DNA of 64,000 nucleotides from Xanthobacteraceae bacterium (GCA_029239875.1 JARBUD010000017.1:19753-83752), one strand, 5' to 3'. Shown: positions 21,544 through 32,101, numbered from the stretch's first letter. Notes: generated by a model from the letters alone, not told the origin. Numbers and translations: made by a program.

Positions 21544-22788
21544 TCAGTCCAGCTTCATGCAGTTCGCGTAGAAGGTCGTGGTCGCCGGCCAGTCGGAGAA
21601 CACGCCGATGACGCCGATCTGCTTGGCCAGCACGTCGAGCAGGGCCAGCGTGTCGCCGTCGCGATCGGTGATCGACTTGATCGACTGGTAGTAATAGCCG
21701 CCGCCCGAGGTTAGCGGACCGGAGCGCTCCAACGACCAGGAGATGAGCCCGAGCCCGGCCTTCTTCGCCTCCTCGGCATAGGCGGAGGGGACGATCTTGC
21801 CGTCCTTCGCGGTCACCAGCATCCACAGCGGCGGCGCGAGGATCTTCACGCCCTTGTCGGCCAGCTCCTGCATGGAGGGCTTCCAGGTCTCCGGCTTCAT
21901 GTTGTCGAAGGCCTTGTCCTCCTCGTCGCGCCCGTCGAGGAACACCGCCTGCGCGCCGAAGGCGGGCTCGGCCTTCAGCCAATAGAGGACGTCCGCAAGG
22001 TGGAAGGACTGCGGGTAGACGCGCGACGGGTCGACGCCCGCCTCCTTGTACTCATCGATCGCCTGCTGGGCGTAGTCTTGCTGCGTGTAGCGGCCCTCGA
22101 AGGGCATCGGCACTTCCGGTCCCTTCAGCTCGGGGGCGAACTTCAGCCCCAGCGACTTGACCAGCTCGATATATTCCTTGTGCGTCACCAGCGTCGCGCG
22201 GTCGACATAGAGGTCGGTGCGCCAGCTCGGCGTGCCGTTCATGTAGCCCTCGACCGTGGTGGCGCTGGTGTCGGCGCCGTCCATCTTCGGGCGCAGCGAC
22301 TTGAACTCGGCCAGCGTCAGGTCGCTGGTGCAGCACTTGGCGCTCGCCTTGCGGCCGGTCGCCGGATCGGCCGGCTCGAAGCCCCTGGAGCATTTCGAGG
22401 CCAGCTCGGGCCGGGCGAGGATGTCGGTGGTGGTGTGCAGGTCGCACTGGGCGTGGCGGCACACCAGTTGGAGGTCCTTGGTGAAGGCGATGTCGCATTC
22501 CATCACGCCCGCGCCCATGCGCGCGGCGGCGAGATAGCCCTCGCGGGTGTGCTCGGGAAACTGCAGCGGCGCGCCGCGATGCGAGATCGAGAAATTCTTC
22601 GTCGTGAACGGGCCCTTGCACTTGGCCAGCTCGTCCTTGAGCGGGCCGTCCTTCATCTGCTCGACGAGGTAGAAGGGGCGCGGGCCGAGCTCGGCCGGGC
22701 CGCCGGGCGCCTGCGCGCTGGCGCTGCCGGCAAAGGCCAAGGAGACGGCAAAGGAAGCGATGAGAAGGGCGATGGCGGGGGTCTTCAT
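21544..22788 (-). CDS. Periplasmic glycerophosphodiester phosphodiesterase
   Basis: The enzyme hydrolyses glycerophosphodiesters to glycerol 3-phosphate and an alcohol. The start at 22788 gives a signal peptide (hydrophobic residues 5-20, ASAQA near 23-27) and has GGAG upstream. In the 414-residue product the GDPD-domain residues are His70-Arg71 ([14 protein letters not shown]), Glu97 and Asp99 (MECDI) and His112 in VCRHAQCDL. It is longer than short cytosolic GDPDs and contains several cysteines, as expected for a periplasmic enzyme. The C-terminal VIGVFSDWP is the last barrel strand. Confidence 0.9.
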   Translation of the reverse strand: MKTPAIALLIASFAVSLAFAGSASAQAPGGPAELGPRPFYLVEQMKDGPLKDELAKCKGPFTTKNFSISHRGAPLQFPEHTREGYLAAARMGAGVMECDIAFTKDLQLVCRHAQCDLHTTTDILARPELASKCSRGFEPADPATGRKASAKCCTSDLTLAEFKSLRPKMDGADTSATTVEGYMNGTPSWRTDLYVDRATLVTHKEYIELVKSLGLKFAPELKGPEVPMPFEGRYTQQDYAQQAIDEYKEAGVDPSRVYPQSFHLADVLYWLKAEPAFGAQAVFLDGRDEEDKAFDNMKPETWKPSMQELADKGVKILAPPLWMLVTAKDGKIVPSAYAEEAKKAGLGLISWSLERSGPLTSGGGYYYQSIKSITDRDGDTLALLDVLAKQIGVIGVFSDWPATTTFYANCMKLD

Positions 22789-22914
22789 CGGGAGCTCCGT
22801 CCTGCGGCGGCGGGGAAAGCGTGCCCCATGGCTAGCCGCTCCCGGTGACACGGATGTTACGCGGCACGAGGAGGTAGTCGGCTATGCACCTTGCGCGCGC
22901 CGGAAAGAATGGCG

Positions 22915-23628
22915 TCAGTTGCGCGGCCGCGCCGATGCGGGATCGCGGCCGCCGGCGGCCTTGGCGGCGATCCAGATCACGTGGCGCGCGCCGCCGCCCT
23001 TGCCATTGGCGCGGACCCTCGCCTCCTCCACACTGAACCCGGCCCGGCGAAGACGGGCGGTGAAATCGCGGTCCGGTCCCGACGACCACACGGCGAGAAT
23101 GCCGCCGGGACGCAGCGCCGCGCGGGCGGCGCGCAGGCCGTTCGCGTCGTAGAGGCCATCGTTGGCGGCGCGCATCAGCCCGCCCGGGCCGTTGTCGACG
23201 TCGAGCAGGATCGCATCATAGGCCGCTCCGCCGGCGCGGATCAGGTCGCCGACGTCGCCCTCGAACAGGCTGACGCGCGGATCGTTCAGGCTGGTCCCGA
23301 AGATGCCCGCCATCGGCCCGCGCGCCCAGGCGACGACCGCCGGGACCAGTTCCGCCACGACGATCTCCGCCTGAGATCCGGTCTCGGCCAGCGCCGCGCG
23401 CAGCGTGAAGCCCATGCCGAGCCCGCCGATCAGCAGGCGCGGCTTCGCGTCCGGCCCGAGCCGAGCGCAGGCCAGCGCGGCCAGCGCCTTCTCAGAGCCG
23501 CTGAGGCGGCTGTTCATCAGCTCGATGGCGCCGGACATGATGGAGAATTCCTCGCCGCGCCGCATCAGGCGCAGCTCGCCGAAGCCGTCGGGCACTTTCG
23601 CCGTATCGAGCTGGGACCAGGGAATCAT
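22915..23628 (-). CDS. Spermidine synthase-like methyltransferase-fold protein
   Basis: The 237-residue product has a Rossmann-type SAM/decarboxy-SAM binding loop IGGLGMGFTLRAAL (GGLGMGF at 68-74), an acidic VAELVP strand and a DAILLDVDNGPGGL stretch resembling the SpeE active-site strand. An N-terminal beta region with MSGAIELMNSR, in the place of the usual SpeE substrate loop, departs from true spermidine synthases. It is probably one of the SpeE-like proteins of alphaproteobacteria whose substrate is unproven. Confidence 0.8.
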   Translation of the reverse strand: MIPWSQLDTAKVPDGFGELRLMRRGEEFSIMSGAIELMNSRLSGSEKALAALACARLGPDAKPRLLIGGLGMGFTLRAALAETGSQAEIVVAELVPAVVAWARGPMAGIFGTSLNDPRVSLFEGDVGDLIRAGGAAYDAILLDVDNGPGGLMRAANDGLYDANGLRAARAALRPGGILAVWSSGPDRDFTARLRRAGFSVEEARVRANGKGGGARHVIWIAAKAAGGRDPASARPRN

Positions 23629-23731
23629 CGGTCACTCGTATCGCCGTTCGCCGGGCTGGAACAAGAGGCGTCGTGCACGCGCGCGCCCTAGGCCGGCCGA
23701 TCGCGGCCGCCGGGGCGGGCAAGCGGCACGA

Positions 23732-24595
23732 CTAAAGCCCGGCCAGCTTGCGAACCTCGTCCGGCGTCGCGCCGTTCGCGCGCAGGTTCTGCAAGCTTTC
23801 CGAGCCGAGCGACTTGGAAAGCTTGCGACCGTCGGCGTCAGTGAGCAGCGCGTGATGGGTGTAGAGCGGCATCGGCAGGCCGAGCAGCGCCTGGAGGACG
23901 CGATGCACCGAGGTCGCGGCTTTCAGGTCGGCGCCGCGCACCACATGGGTCACGCTCTGCAGCGCGTCGTCGACCACGACGGCGAGATGGTAGCTGGTCG
24001 GCACCTCCTTGCGGGCGATCACTACGTCGCCCCAGGCGAGCGGATCGGCGGCGAGGATTTCCTCGGCACCGTCCGGCCAGCCGATCTCCCGCCAGGTCAG
24101 AGGCCCGGCGAGCGCCGCCGCCTTCGCCATGTCGAGCCGCAGCGCATAGGGCTCACCTGCCTGCATGCGGCAGGCACGCTCCTCCTCGCTCATCGCCGTA
24201 CGGGAGAAGGGGAAGAGCGGCGCACCGTCGGGATCGCGCGGCCAGTCGGGGGCCTCCTCGACGGCGCGGCGGATCTCGGCCCGGCTTTCGAAGCTGGCAT
24301 AGATCACGCCACGCGCGGCGAGCTTTTCCAGTGCCACCCGGTAATCCGCCATATGTTCGGACTGCCGGCGCACCGGCGCTTCCCACGCGTTTCCGAGCCA
24401 GCTGAGATCTGAATAGATAGCCGCCTCATATTCAGGTCGGCAGCGCGCGGGATCGATGTCCTCGATGCGCAGCAGCAGCCGCCCGCCGGCGCGCGCCGAC
24501 ATCTCCGCATTGATCAGCGCCGAGCGCGCATGGCCGAGATGCAGCAGCCCGTTCGGGCTGGGTGCGAAGCGGAAGACGGGGCGGGCCTGTTCCAT
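23732..24595 (-). CDS. gluQ: Glutamyl-Q tRNA(Asp) synthetase
   Basis: This is a paralogue of the catalytic half of glutamyl-tRNA synthetase that attaches glutamate to queuosine in tRNA(Asp). The 287-residue product has FAPSPNGLLHLGHA (10-23, HIGH-type) and KLSKS (258-262) and ends without the anticodon-binding domain, as expected. The zinc-binding cysteines of E. coli GluQRS (CFCTR...) are replaced: here the segment reads VIYASFESRAEI. It begins 19 bases after sdhB, so it may be the last gene of the sdh transcript. Confidence 0.92.
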   Translation of the reverse strand: MEQARPVFRFAPSPNGLLHLGHARSALINAEMSARAGGRLLLRIEDIDPARCRPEYEAAIYSDLSWLGNAWEAPVRRQSEHMADYRVALEKLAARGVIYASFESRAEIRRAVEEAPDWPRDPDGAPLFPFSRTAMSEEERACRMQAGEPYALRLDMAKAAALAGPLTWREIGWPDGAEEILAADPLAWGDVVIARKEVPTSYHLAVVVDDALQSVTHVVRGADLKAATSVHRVLQALLGLPMPLYTHHALLTDADGRKLSKSLGSESLQNLRANGATPDEVRKLAGL

Positions 24596-24614
24596 GGCCC
24601 GCCTGTGTAGCGCG

Positions 24615-25397
24615 TCAGAACTGCCGCGCCACCATCATCTTCTTGATCTCGGCGATCGCCTTGGCCGGGTTCAGGCCCTTCGGGCAGGCCTTGGCGCAGT
24701 TCATGATGGTGTGGCAGCGATAGAGCCGGAACGGGTCTTCGAGGTCGTCGAGCCGGTCGCCGGTGGCCTCGTCGCGGCTGTCGATCAGCCAGCGATAGGC
24801 CTGCAAGAGCGCCGCCGGGCCGAGATAGCGGTCGCCGTTCCACCAGTAGCTCGGGCAGGAGGTCGAGCAGCAGGCGCACAGGATGCACTCATAGAGCCCG
24901 TCGAGCTTCTCGCGGTCGCCGCGCGCCTGCCGCCATTCCTTCTCGGGGGCCGGCGTCTCGGTGTGCAGCCAGGGCTCGACCGAGGCGTGCTGGGCGTAGA
25001 ACTGGGTGAGGTCCGGCACTAGGTCCTTCACCACCGGCATGTGCGGCAGCGGGTAGATCTTCACCGCCGAGGCATCGACGTCGTCCATGCTCTTGAGGCA
25101 GGCGAGCGTGTTGGTGCCGTCGATGTTCATGGCGCAGGAGCCGCAGATGCCCTCGCGGCAGGAACGGCGGAAGGTCAGCGTCGGGTCGATCTGGTTCTTG
25201 ATCCAGATAAGCCCGTCCAGCACCATCGGGCCGCAATCGTCGCGATCGACGTAATAGGTGTCGACGCTCGGGTTCTTCCCGTCGTCCGGGTTCCAGCGAT
25301 AGATCTTGTACTCCGTCAGCCGGTTGGCGCCGGTGGGCTTCGGCCACACCTTGCCTTCGGTGATCTGCGAGTTCTTCGGCAGGGTCAGCTGGACCAT
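24615..25397 (-). CDS. sdhB: Succinate dehydrogenase iron-sulfur subunit
   Basis: This subunit of complex II passes electrons from FAD to ubiquinone. The 260-residue product carries the [2Fe-2S] ligands Cys80, Cys85, Cys88 and Cys100 ([12 protein letters not shown]...C), and the [4Fe-4S]/[3Fe-4S] ligands in [16 protein letters not shown] and [15 protein letters not shown]. It lies last of the four sdh genes, 70 bases after sdhA. Confidence 0.97.
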   Translation of the reverse strand: MVQLTLPKNSQITEGKVWPKPTGANRLTEYKIYRWNPDDGKNPSVDTYYVDRDDCGPMVLDGLIWIKNQIDPTLTFRRSCREGICGSCAMNIDGTNTLACLKSMDDVDASAVKIYPLPHMPVVKDLVPDLTQFYAQHASVEPWLHTETPAPEKEWRQARGDREKLDGLYECILCACCSTSCPSYWWNGDRYLGPAALLQAYRWLIDSRDEATGDRLDDLEDPFRLYRCHTIMNCAKACPKGLNPAKAIAEIKKMMVARQF

Positions 25398-25467
25398 GGT
25401 CGGGGCTCGTCCTCGGGGCAGTTCCGCCCGCGCGGTCGCGGGCGGCCGGATCGGGAAAGGCGGGCGG

Positions 25468-27318
25468 TCAGTAAACCCGCTTGCGCGGCTCGATGTACTG
25501 GATGTCGTTCGACAGCGTGTAGGTGTGCACCGGCCGGTCTTCGAGGCGCACGGCGCGCTTGTCGAAGTCGACGAAGGCCAGGGTGTGCTTCATCCAGTTG
25601 ACGTCGTCGCGCTCGGGATAGTCCTCGCGCGCATGGGCGCCGCGGCTCTCGGTGCGGGCGGCCGCGCCCTCCATGGTGACGGTGGCGAGGCAGATGAGGT
25701 TGTCGTATTCGAGCGTCTCGATGAGGTCGGAGTTCCACACCAGCGAGCGGTCGGTGACGTCGATGTCGTCCGTGCCGGCGAACACCTCGGCGATCAGCTT
25801 GCGGCCCTCCTCCAGCACCTCGCCGGTGCGGTAGACCGCGCAGTTGTTCTGCATCACCTTCTGCATCTGCAGGCGCAGGTCGGCGGTCGGCGTGCCGCCA
25901 TCGGCATTGCGGAAGCGGTCGAGCCGGGCGATGGCGGCGTCCGCCGAATCGGCCGGCAGCTCGCGCTGCTTCTCGCCGGGGGTCAGCAGCTCGGCGCAGC
26001 GCAGCGCCGCCGCGCGGCCGAACACCACGAGGTCGGTCAGCGAGTTGGAGCCGAGCCGGTTGGCGCCGTGCACGGAGACGCAGGCGCATTCGCCCACCGC
26101 CATCAGGCCGGGCACCACATGGTCGGCGTTGCCGTTCTTCTTGGTCAGCACCTCGCCGTGGAAGTTCGTGGGGATGCCGCCCATGTTGTAGTGCACCGTC
26201 GGCAGCACCGGGATCGGCTCCTTGGTGAGGTCGACGCCGGCGAAGATGCGCGCGCTCTCGGAGATGCCTGGCAGGCGCTCATGCAGGATCGCCGGGTCCA
26301 GATGGTCGAGGTGCAGGTAGATGTGGTCCTTGTTCTTGCCGACGCCCCGGCCCTCGCGGATCTCCATGGTCATGGAGCGCGAGACGACGTCGCGGGAGGC
26401 AAGGTCCTTGGCCGAGGGGGCGTAGCGCTCCATGAAGCGCTCGCCCTCGGAATTGGTGAGGTAGCCGCCCTCGCCGCGCGCACCCTCGGTGATCAGGCAG
26501 CCCGAGCCGTAGATGCCGGTGGGGTGGAACTGCACGAACTCCATGTCCTGCAGCGGCAGGCCGGCGCGCAGCACCATGGCGTTGCCGTCGCCGGTGCAGG
26601 TGTGGGCGGAGGTGGCGGAGAAATAGGCCCGGCCATAGCCGCCGGTGGCGAGGATCACCGTCTGCGCGCTGAAGCGGTGCAGCGTGCCGTCGTCCATCTT
26701 CAGCGCGACGATGCCGCGGCAGCGCCCGTCCTCGTCCATGATCAGGTCGAGGGCGAAATACTCGACGAAGAACTCGGCCGAGTGCTTCAGCGCCGCGCCG
26801 TAGAGCGTGTGCAGGATGGCGTGGCCGGTGCGGTCGGCGGCCGCGCAGGTGCGCTGCGCGGTGCCCTTGCCGTAGTCGGTGGTCATGCCGCCGAAGGGGC
26901 GCTGGTAGATCTTGCCTTCCTCGGTGCGGGAGAACGGCACGCCCCAGTGCTCGAGCTCATAGACTGCGGCCGGAGCCTGGCGCACGAGATATTCGATGGC
27001 GTCCTGGTCGCCGAGCCAGTCGGAGCCCTTGACGGTGTCGTACATGTGGAAGCGCCAGTCGTCCCGGCTCATATTGCCGAGCGAGGCGGCGATGCCGCCC
27101 TGCGCCGCCACTGTGTGCGAGCGGGTCGGGAAGACCTTGGTCACGCAGGCGGTGCGCAGGCCCGCCTCCGAGCAGCCGACCACGGCGCGAAGCCCCGCGC
27201 CGCCGGCGCCCACCACCACGACGTCGTAAGAATGATCGGTGATCGGATAGGCCGCGCCGTTGAAGCCGGGGGCCGCGTGGCCGTTGGAAGCGCCATTGGC
27301 GGAGATGGTCTCGGCCAT
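25468..27318 (-). CDS. sdhA: Succinate dehydrogenase flavoprotein subunit
   Basis: This is the catalytic subunit of complex II, oxidising succinate to fumarate. The 616-residue product has the FAD dinucleotide loop [11 protein letters not shown] (36-46) and the covalent FAD-attachment His68 in [10 protein letters not shown]. Also visible are [22 protein letters not shown] in the substrate region, the catalytic arginine region, and [12 protein letters not shown]. The stop of sdhD is 4 bases upstream of its ATG. Confidence 0.97.
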   Translation of the reverse strand: MAETISANGASNGHAAPGFNGAAYPITDHSYDVVVVGAGGAGLRAVVGCSEAGLRTACVTKVFPTRSHTVAAQGGIAASLGNMSRDDWRFHMYDTVKGSDWLGDQDAIEYLVRQAPAAVYELEHWGVPFSRTEEGKIYQRPFGGMTTDYGKGTAQRTCAAADRTGHAILHTLYGAALKHSAEFFVEYFALDLIMDEDGRCRGIVALKMDDGTLHRFSAQTVILATGGYGRAYFSATSAHTCTGDGNAMVLRAGLPLQDMEFVQFHPTGIYGSGCLITEGARGEGGYLTNSEGERFMERYAPSAKDLASRDVVSRSMTMEIREGRGVGKNKDHIYLHLDHLDPAILHERLPGISESARIFAGVDLTKEPIPVLPTVHYNMGGIPTNFHGEVLTKKNGNADHVVPGLMAVGECACVSVHGANRLGSNSLTDLVVFGRAAALRCAELLTPGEKQRELPADSADAAIARLDRFRNADGGTPTADLRLQMQKVMQNNCAVYRTGEVLEEGRKLIAEVFAGTDDIDVTDRSLVWNSDLIETLEYDNLICLATVTMEGAAARTESRGAHAREDYPERDDVNWMKHTLAFVDFDKRAVRLEDRPVHTYTLSNDIQYIEPRKRVY

Positions 27319-27322
27319 CGGT

Positions 27323-27724
27323 TCAGCCTCCGAAACTGATCTTGAGGATGGCGAACGCCCCCGCGAAGCCGACCGCGATCGTGAAGAAGCTGTTGGCGAT
27401 CAGCGCGAGCACCTTGGCGCCCTCGGCATGGACGTAGTCCTCGATCACCACCTGCATGCCGATGCGCATGTGCATGCAGACGGAGAGCAGCAGCAGCAGC
27501 AGCGCGATGGCGACCAGCGGGTTGCCGAGCGTCGCCACCACTCCCGCATGGCCCTGCCCCGCCATGCCGATGACGATGGGCAGGCAGATGACGACGAGGA
27601 TGAGGTTGGACAGCGCGGTGACGCGCTGCAGCCAGAAATGGCCGGTGCCCGAGCGCGCCGAGCCGAGGCCGGCGACGCGCCGGCGCGGGGTGCGCATGGA
27701 AGTGGAGCCGGAAGAAGTGCTCAT
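27323..27724 (-). CDS. sdhD: Succinate dehydrogenase membrane anchor subunit
   Basis: The 133-residue protein has three membrane helices (about 36-54, 66-86 and 103-125). His85 (CMHMRIG) is the likely heme ligand, and Asp96-Tyr97 (IEDYVH) lies at the quinone site. The N-terminal residues are a Ser/Arg-rich cytoplasmic tail ending [18 protein letters not shown], the conserved entry to helix 1. It starts 3 bases after the sdhC stop. Confidence 0.93.
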   Translation of the reverse strand: MSTSSGSTSMRTPRRRVAGLGSARSGTGHFWLQRVTALSNLILVVICLPIVIGMAGQGHAGVVATLGNPLVAIALLLLLLSVCMHMRIGMQVVIEDYVHAEGAKVLALIANSFFTIAVGFAGAFAILKISFGG

Positions 27725-27727
27725 CGT

Positions 27728-28120
27728 TCAGCCCTTCACCAGCCAGATGATGATCCACAGGAGGATGGTCAAGCCGATCGAGCCGCCGATGGTGGCCCTG
27801 GCCATCCATTCGCGCGCCTCGGGGCCGAAGCCGGCGCCGGTGTCCCAGATGAAGTGGCGTATGCCGCCCAGCGCGTGGTGGATCAGCGCCCATGAGTAGC
27901 CGACCAGCACGAGAAGGCCGATCCAGCTGCCATAGAGCCCGTTCACCGTGTCGAAGGCGGCGGGCGAACTCGCCGCGGCGACCAGCCAGATGACGAGCAG
28001 AAGCGTGCCGAAATAAAGCGCCACGCCGGTGATGCGGTGCACGATGGACATCATCATCGTGAGCATCGGGCGGTAGATTTGCAGATGCGGGGAAAGGGGC
28101 CGCTCGGCCGCTCCTGCCAT
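27728..28120 (-). CDS. sdhC: Succinate dehydrogenase cytochrome b556 subunit
   Basis: The 130-residue protein contains RPLSPHLQIYRP, the SIVHRITG quinone-site motif (Ser25, His28, Arg29) and HHALGGIRH (81-89) with the heme-ligand histidine, and has three membrane helices. It is the first gene of sdhC-sdhD-sdhA-sdhB. Confidence 0.95.
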   Translation of the reverse strand: MAGAAERPLSPHLQIYRPMLTMMMSIVHRITGVALYFGTLLLVIWLVAAASSPAAFDTVNGLYGSWIGLLVLVGYSWALIHHALGGIRHFIWDTGAGFGPEAREWMARATIGGSIGLTILLWIIIWLVKG

Positions 28121-28434
28121 GTCCGTGTCCCGGGCTTTTCTCAGTGCTTATATCTGTGTGCGTAGCGGAAACGATTGCAGTTCGCAATCATTCCAAAGGC
28201 GGCGTCTATCGATTCCTCCCGCGGCGCGCACTCTTCCGGTTGCGCCGCAGCAACCCTTATCTAGCGCCCCCCGGCGCCCGGCGCACCCCCCTCCGGCGGT
28301 ATCCCGGCGCGCCCTTCGATCCCAATGCTGCCGGGCGCTCACCAGCTGTTAACCATCTCTGCCTTTTAATTGACGGAAATCCGCGTTCTGTACGGGTTTC
28401 CGCGCAAACCCGCCGAGTTGAGGTTGCGTAGCTT
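28121..28434. promoter_or_regulatory. Divergent control region of the sdh operon and the LpqC-like gene
   Basis: This 314-base gap between sdhC (minus) and the esterase gene (plus) contains a perfect inverted repeat GATTGC (28173-28178) / GCAATC (28184-28189) with a 5-base spacer, about 55 bases upstream of the sdhC start, a reasonable place for an operator. TATAAG on the minus strand lies between it and sdhC. No other gene is seen. Confidence 0.35.
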
Positions 28435-29844
28435 ATGCGTTTCGCGAAACCCAGCGTCCTGCTTGGCGCAATGTTGCTGGCCGCCGCCGTGCTGCCGCCG
28501 GCTCTCCCGTTCCTCGCCACCCCGGCGGCCGCCCAGGCGGTCAACACCGAGCGGGCCATCGTGTCCGGCGGGCTCCGGCGCGAGTATATCCTGCACGTGC
28601 CGCGCAACGCCCCGCCCGGGCCGAAGCCGCTGGTGATCGCGCTGCACGGCGCGCTGCAGCCGGCCGGGATGATGCAGCGCTATCTCGACCTCGACCAGGT
28701 CGCCGACCGCGAGGGCTTCGTCGTCGCCTATCCCAAGGGCATGAACCTTCTGTGGAACGACGGGCGCAGTTCCATCGCCGGCTTCATCCCGCTGCTGCAC
28801 CGGCGCGACGACGCCCGCTTCGTCATCGACGTGATGGACAAGCTGGTCGCCGACGGCATCGCCGACCGCTCCCGCTCCTATCTGATGGGCTTCTCCAATG
28901 GCGGCTTTCTCACCGCCTTCGTCGCCTGCCGCTATGCCGACCGCTTCGCCGCCTTCGCCACCATGATGATGACGGTGCCGGTCGGCTACCAGCAGTCCTG
29001 CAAGCCCTCCAAGCCCGTGCCGATCCTGCTGATGAACGGCACCTACGATCCCATCGTTCCGATGTTCGGCCGCCCCACCCCCGGCGCGCAGTTGATGTCG
29101 GCCGGCTCCACCGCCAGCCTGTTCGCCCGCCTCGACGGCTGCAAGGCGCCGGAGCAGGTCAGCGCGCCGAACGCCCGCATCTGGCGCTGGAAGCGCTGCG
29201 CGCCCGGCGGCGAGGTCGCCTATTACGAGATCGCCGGCGGCCACCAGCCGCCCTCCAGCTCCACCGGCGTGACCGACGCGCTCGCCAGCGTACTGCTCGG
29301 CCCGCGGCGCAGCGGGCTCGACGCACCCGAGGAGATCTGGTCCTTCTTCAAGCGCTATGGCGGGCCGCGCCCCGGCCAGCCTGCGGAAGCAGAGCCGCAG
29401 ATCGCGGCCGCTGGCGCCGCAGCCCCTGCCGGCTCGCCCGCCGCCTCCGCAGCTCTCGCCGAGGCGCCCGCGCTCGCCATGGCGCCGCTACCGCCGCCGC
29501 GCCCGGTCATCGAGGCCAGGCCGATTGTGGCTCAGTCCGCCGCGGCTCAACCACTCGCCGCCAAGCCGATCCTGGCCCGCCCGGATTCGGCCGCCACCGC
29601 CTGGCAGGGCATCGCCCCGGCCCAGGCGCAGCCGGCGGCCACCACGGTCGCGGTGGCTCGGGAGCCGCTTCCCGAGGCGCAGATTCCCGCCCTGCACCGG
29701 CCGATGGTCGCCGGCGCGACCATGCCGCTGCAGACCGGCTCCTTCGTACCGGCGGACGGCGCAGCCTCGGCTGCGACCCAGCTGGCGTCGGCGCCGCGGC
29801 CGCCCCGCGCGCCGGTGCGCCAGCACGCCGCCAGCGTGCAATAG
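28435..29844 (+). CDS. LpqC/polyhydroxybutyrate-depolymerase-family exported esterase with long Pro/Ala tail
   Basis: The product is 469 residues, with a signal peptide cleaved near AAAQ-A (34). The alpha/beta-hydrolase triad is Ser154 (GFSNGGF), Asp205 (NGTYDPIVP) and His270 (GGHQPPSS), and the oxyanion region is VIALHGALQ. This matches the LpqC family (feruloyl esterase or PHB depolymerase-like, Esterase_phb). Residues from about 345 to the end form a low-complexity Ala/Pro-rich tail that is not part of the fold and may reach through or stick to the envelope. The true substrate is unknown; no phaC or granule genes are nearby. Confidence 0.85.
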   Translation: MRFAKPSVLLGAMLLAAAVLPPALPFLATPAAAQAVNTERAIVSGGLRREYILHVPRNAPPGPKPLVIALHGALQPAGMMQRYLDLDQVADREGFVVAYPKGMNLLWNDGRSSIAGFIPLLHRRDDARFVIDVMDKLVADGIADRSRSYLMGFSNGGFLTAFVACRYADRFAAFATMMMTVPVGYQQSCKPSKPVPILLMNGTYDPIVPMFGRPTPGAQLMSAGSTASLFARLDGCKAPEQVSAPNARIWRWKRCAPGGEVAYYEIAGGHQPPSSSTGVTDALASVLLGPRRSGLDAPEEIWSFFKRYGGPRPGQPAEAEPQIAAAGAAAPAGSPAASAALAEAPALAMAPLPPPRPVIEARPIVAQSAAAQPLAAKPILARPDSAATAWQGIAPAQAQPAATTVAVAREPLPEAQIPALHRPMVAGATMPLQTGSFVPADGAASAATQLASAPRPPRAPVRQHAASVQ

Positions 29845-30141
29845 GCCTCCCCGGCGACGGCGAAAAAACCGCGCCGCCATGCTTTCGCCGTCACGTCGGG
29901 CTTTACATCGCGGTCCCGTGAGGATCGAGCGATTCGGTTTTCCCCGCGGGTTGACGGCATGGGTCCGGGACGGCATCGTCGCGGCCTCGCCCTTCCGGGG
30001 GTATTGCCGAACCATCGTGTCGTTGCGTCCGCCCCGGCGGGCGCCAAGCCGTACAGTGCGCCCGGGGCCGAATGTCGGCCGCTTCCGGACGTGGGGGAAC
30101 GTGGGGAACGCTTTTTGGAGACAAGGCGCGGACCTGCCGGC

Positions 30142-32088
30142 ATGAGGCGCTCCCATGTCGCGGCGTTCGACCTCGGCGACGAGCCCCCGCTCGGCGTCGA
30201 CGGCGATGCCGAGGAGCCGATCAACCGGCGCCGTATCTCGATCCGCTGGCTGATGGCCACGCTGCTCACCGGCATTTGCGGCGCCGCGCTGATGGGCGGC
30301 GCGGTCTATGCCGCGCTCGACGGCGAGTACCGTTTCGCCCAGACCCCGGAGACGGTGCGCTCGGCCCTGCGCGGCGCGCTGGCCGCCGGCGAGCGCCCCT
30401 CCAACGTCGCCCGCAAGGGCGACCGCATGTCGATCCTCTCCGAGAGCTTCAGCGCCAAGCAGACGCTGCGCCTCTCCACCACGGCGAAGGAGGGCGACCG
30501 CGAGGTCATCCGCGTGCGCGCCGTCACCAAGGTCGCCACCAACCTCGCCCAGTCGGTCACCTCCGCCTCGGTCGACGTGCCGCGCTTCAACCCGGCCAAG
30601 CTGATCGCCGAATCCTCCAACGACCAGGACGCCGACGCCGCCCAGGCCGAGCCTACGGGCGAACTCACCATCGTCATGCGCGACATCGCCAGCCTGCCGC
30701 CGAGCACCAAGTTCGCGGCCGAGCTGCCGATGGAGGACGTGCTGATGAAGGTGCGCGAGACCGCCGAGTTCAGCATGCCGACGGCCGATGCCCGCGCGCC
30801 CGCCTTCGCCGGCATCGGCGGCGTGATGGCCTATGCTCCGGCCGGCGCCGCCGACCCGCTGAACGGCGCGCTGCAGCAGCCCGAGAACGTGTCCTCCATC
30901 GACAAGTCGGCCGAGGACGCCTCCGGCGGCAATGACTGGTCCGAGCGCACCGTCGTCGCCAAGTCCGGCGACACCATCGCTTCCATGCTCATGGATCTCG
31001 GCGTCGCCGAGGTCTCCGCCCGCGCCGCCTCGACCGCCTTCGCCTCGCGCGAGTTGCAGGGCGCGCTCGCGCCCGGCCTGCGGCTGAAGGTGCTGCTCGA
31101 CAATGCCGGCGGCGGCGTGGTGCCGCTGCGCGTGGCGGTGTTCGGCGACAGCGGCAACCAGGGCACGGTGGCGCTGTCCGACATCGGCAAGTTCCTCCCC
31201 GTGCAGGAGCCCGCCGACATGCAGGTCGCCGACCTGGCGCCGGAAGACGGCGACGAGGAGGGCGGCGGACGCATCACCCTCTATGACAGCATCTGGGAGA
31301 CCGCGCTGCGCCACGAGGTGCCGCGCCCCGTGATCGAGAACATGATCCGGGTCTATTCCTTCGACGTCGATTTCCAGCGCCGGGTGCGCGCGGGCGATGC
31401 GTTCGAGGTGGTCTACGAGCCCGACGAGGCGGGCGGCGCCGGCGGCGTGATCTATGCCGGGCTGACCGTCGGCGGCGAGGAGCGGCGCTATTACCGCTAC
31501 CAGACGCCCGATGACGGGCTGATCGACTTCTATGACGACGACGGCAAGAGCGCGAAGAAGTTCCTGGTGCGCAAGCCGATCTCCGCCGGCCAGCTGCGCT
31601 CGGGCTTCGGCATGCGCCGCCACCCGATCCTCGGCTATTCGCGCCTGCATTCCGGCGTCGACTGGGCCGACCGCACGGGCACGCCGATCTATGCTGCCGG
31701 CAACGGCACCATCAAGAAGGCCGCCTGGACCTCCGGCTATGGCCGCCGCATCGAGATCCAGCACGCCAACGGCTACGTCACCACCTATTCGCACCAGTCC
31801 GGCTTCGCCAAGGGCATCCGCGAAGGCATGCGGGTGCGGCAGGGCCAGCTGATCGGCTATATCGGCTCGACCGGCCTCTCCACCGGGGCGCATCTGCACT
31901 ACGAGGTGCTGGTGAACGGGCGCTTCGTCGATCCCATGCGCATCCGCCTGCCGCGCGGCCGGGCGCTCGACGGGCGCATCCTCGCCGGCTTCGAGGACGA
32001 GCGCGAGCGCATCGACCTGCTCCTGAACCACAACGCGCCCGCTAAGGTCGCCACCGGCGCCTCACGGCGCGACGACGACACCAATTGA
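30142..32088 (+). CDS. M23-family peptidoglycan endopeptidase, membrane anchored
   Basis: From ATG at 30142 the 648-residue product has a cytoplasmic N-terminus (MRRSHVAAFDLGDEPPLGVD), one membrane helix (about 34-57), a long periplasmic region and a C-terminal LytM/M23 domain. Zinc ligands are His503 and Asp507 (HSGVDWADRTGTPIYA) and His586, with catalytic His584 (GAHLHYEVLVNG). Proteins of this plan cut peptide crosslinks or activate amidases during wall growth and division. The preceding 297 bases hold no recognised gene. The next gene begins 13 bases downstream. Confidence 0.9.
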   Translation: MRRSHVAAFDLGDEPPLGVDGDAEEPINRRRISIRWLMATLLTGICGAALMGGAVYAALDGEYRFAQTPETVRSALRGALAAGERPSNVARKGDRMSILSESFSAKQTLRLSTTAKEGDREVIRVRAVTKVATNLAQSVTSASVDVPRFNPAKLIAESSNDQDADAAQAEPTGELTIVMRDIASLPPSTKFAAELPMEDVLMKVRETAEFSMPTADARAPAFAGIGGVMAYAPAGAADPLNGALQQPENVSSIDKSAEDASGGNDWSERTVVAKSGDTIASMLMDLGVAEVSARAASTAFASRELQGALAPGLRLKVLLDNAGGGVVPLRVAVFGDSGNQGTVALSDIGKFLPVQEPADMQVADLAPEDGDEEGGGRITLYDSIWETALRHEVPRPVIENMIRVYSFDVDFQRRVRAGDAFEVVYEPDEAGGAGGVIYAGLTVGGEERRYYRYQTPDDGLIDFYDDDGKSAKKFLVRKPISAGQLRSGFGMRRHPILGYSRLHSGVDWADRTGTPIYAAGNGTIKKAAWTSGYGRRIEIQHANGYVTTYSHQSGFAKGIREGMRVRQGQLIGYIGSTGLSTGAHLHYEVLVNGRFVDPMRIRLPRGRALDGRILAGFEDERERIDLLLNHNAPAKVATGASRRDDDTN

Positions 32089-32101
32089 TGCGGGCCTGAC
32101 C

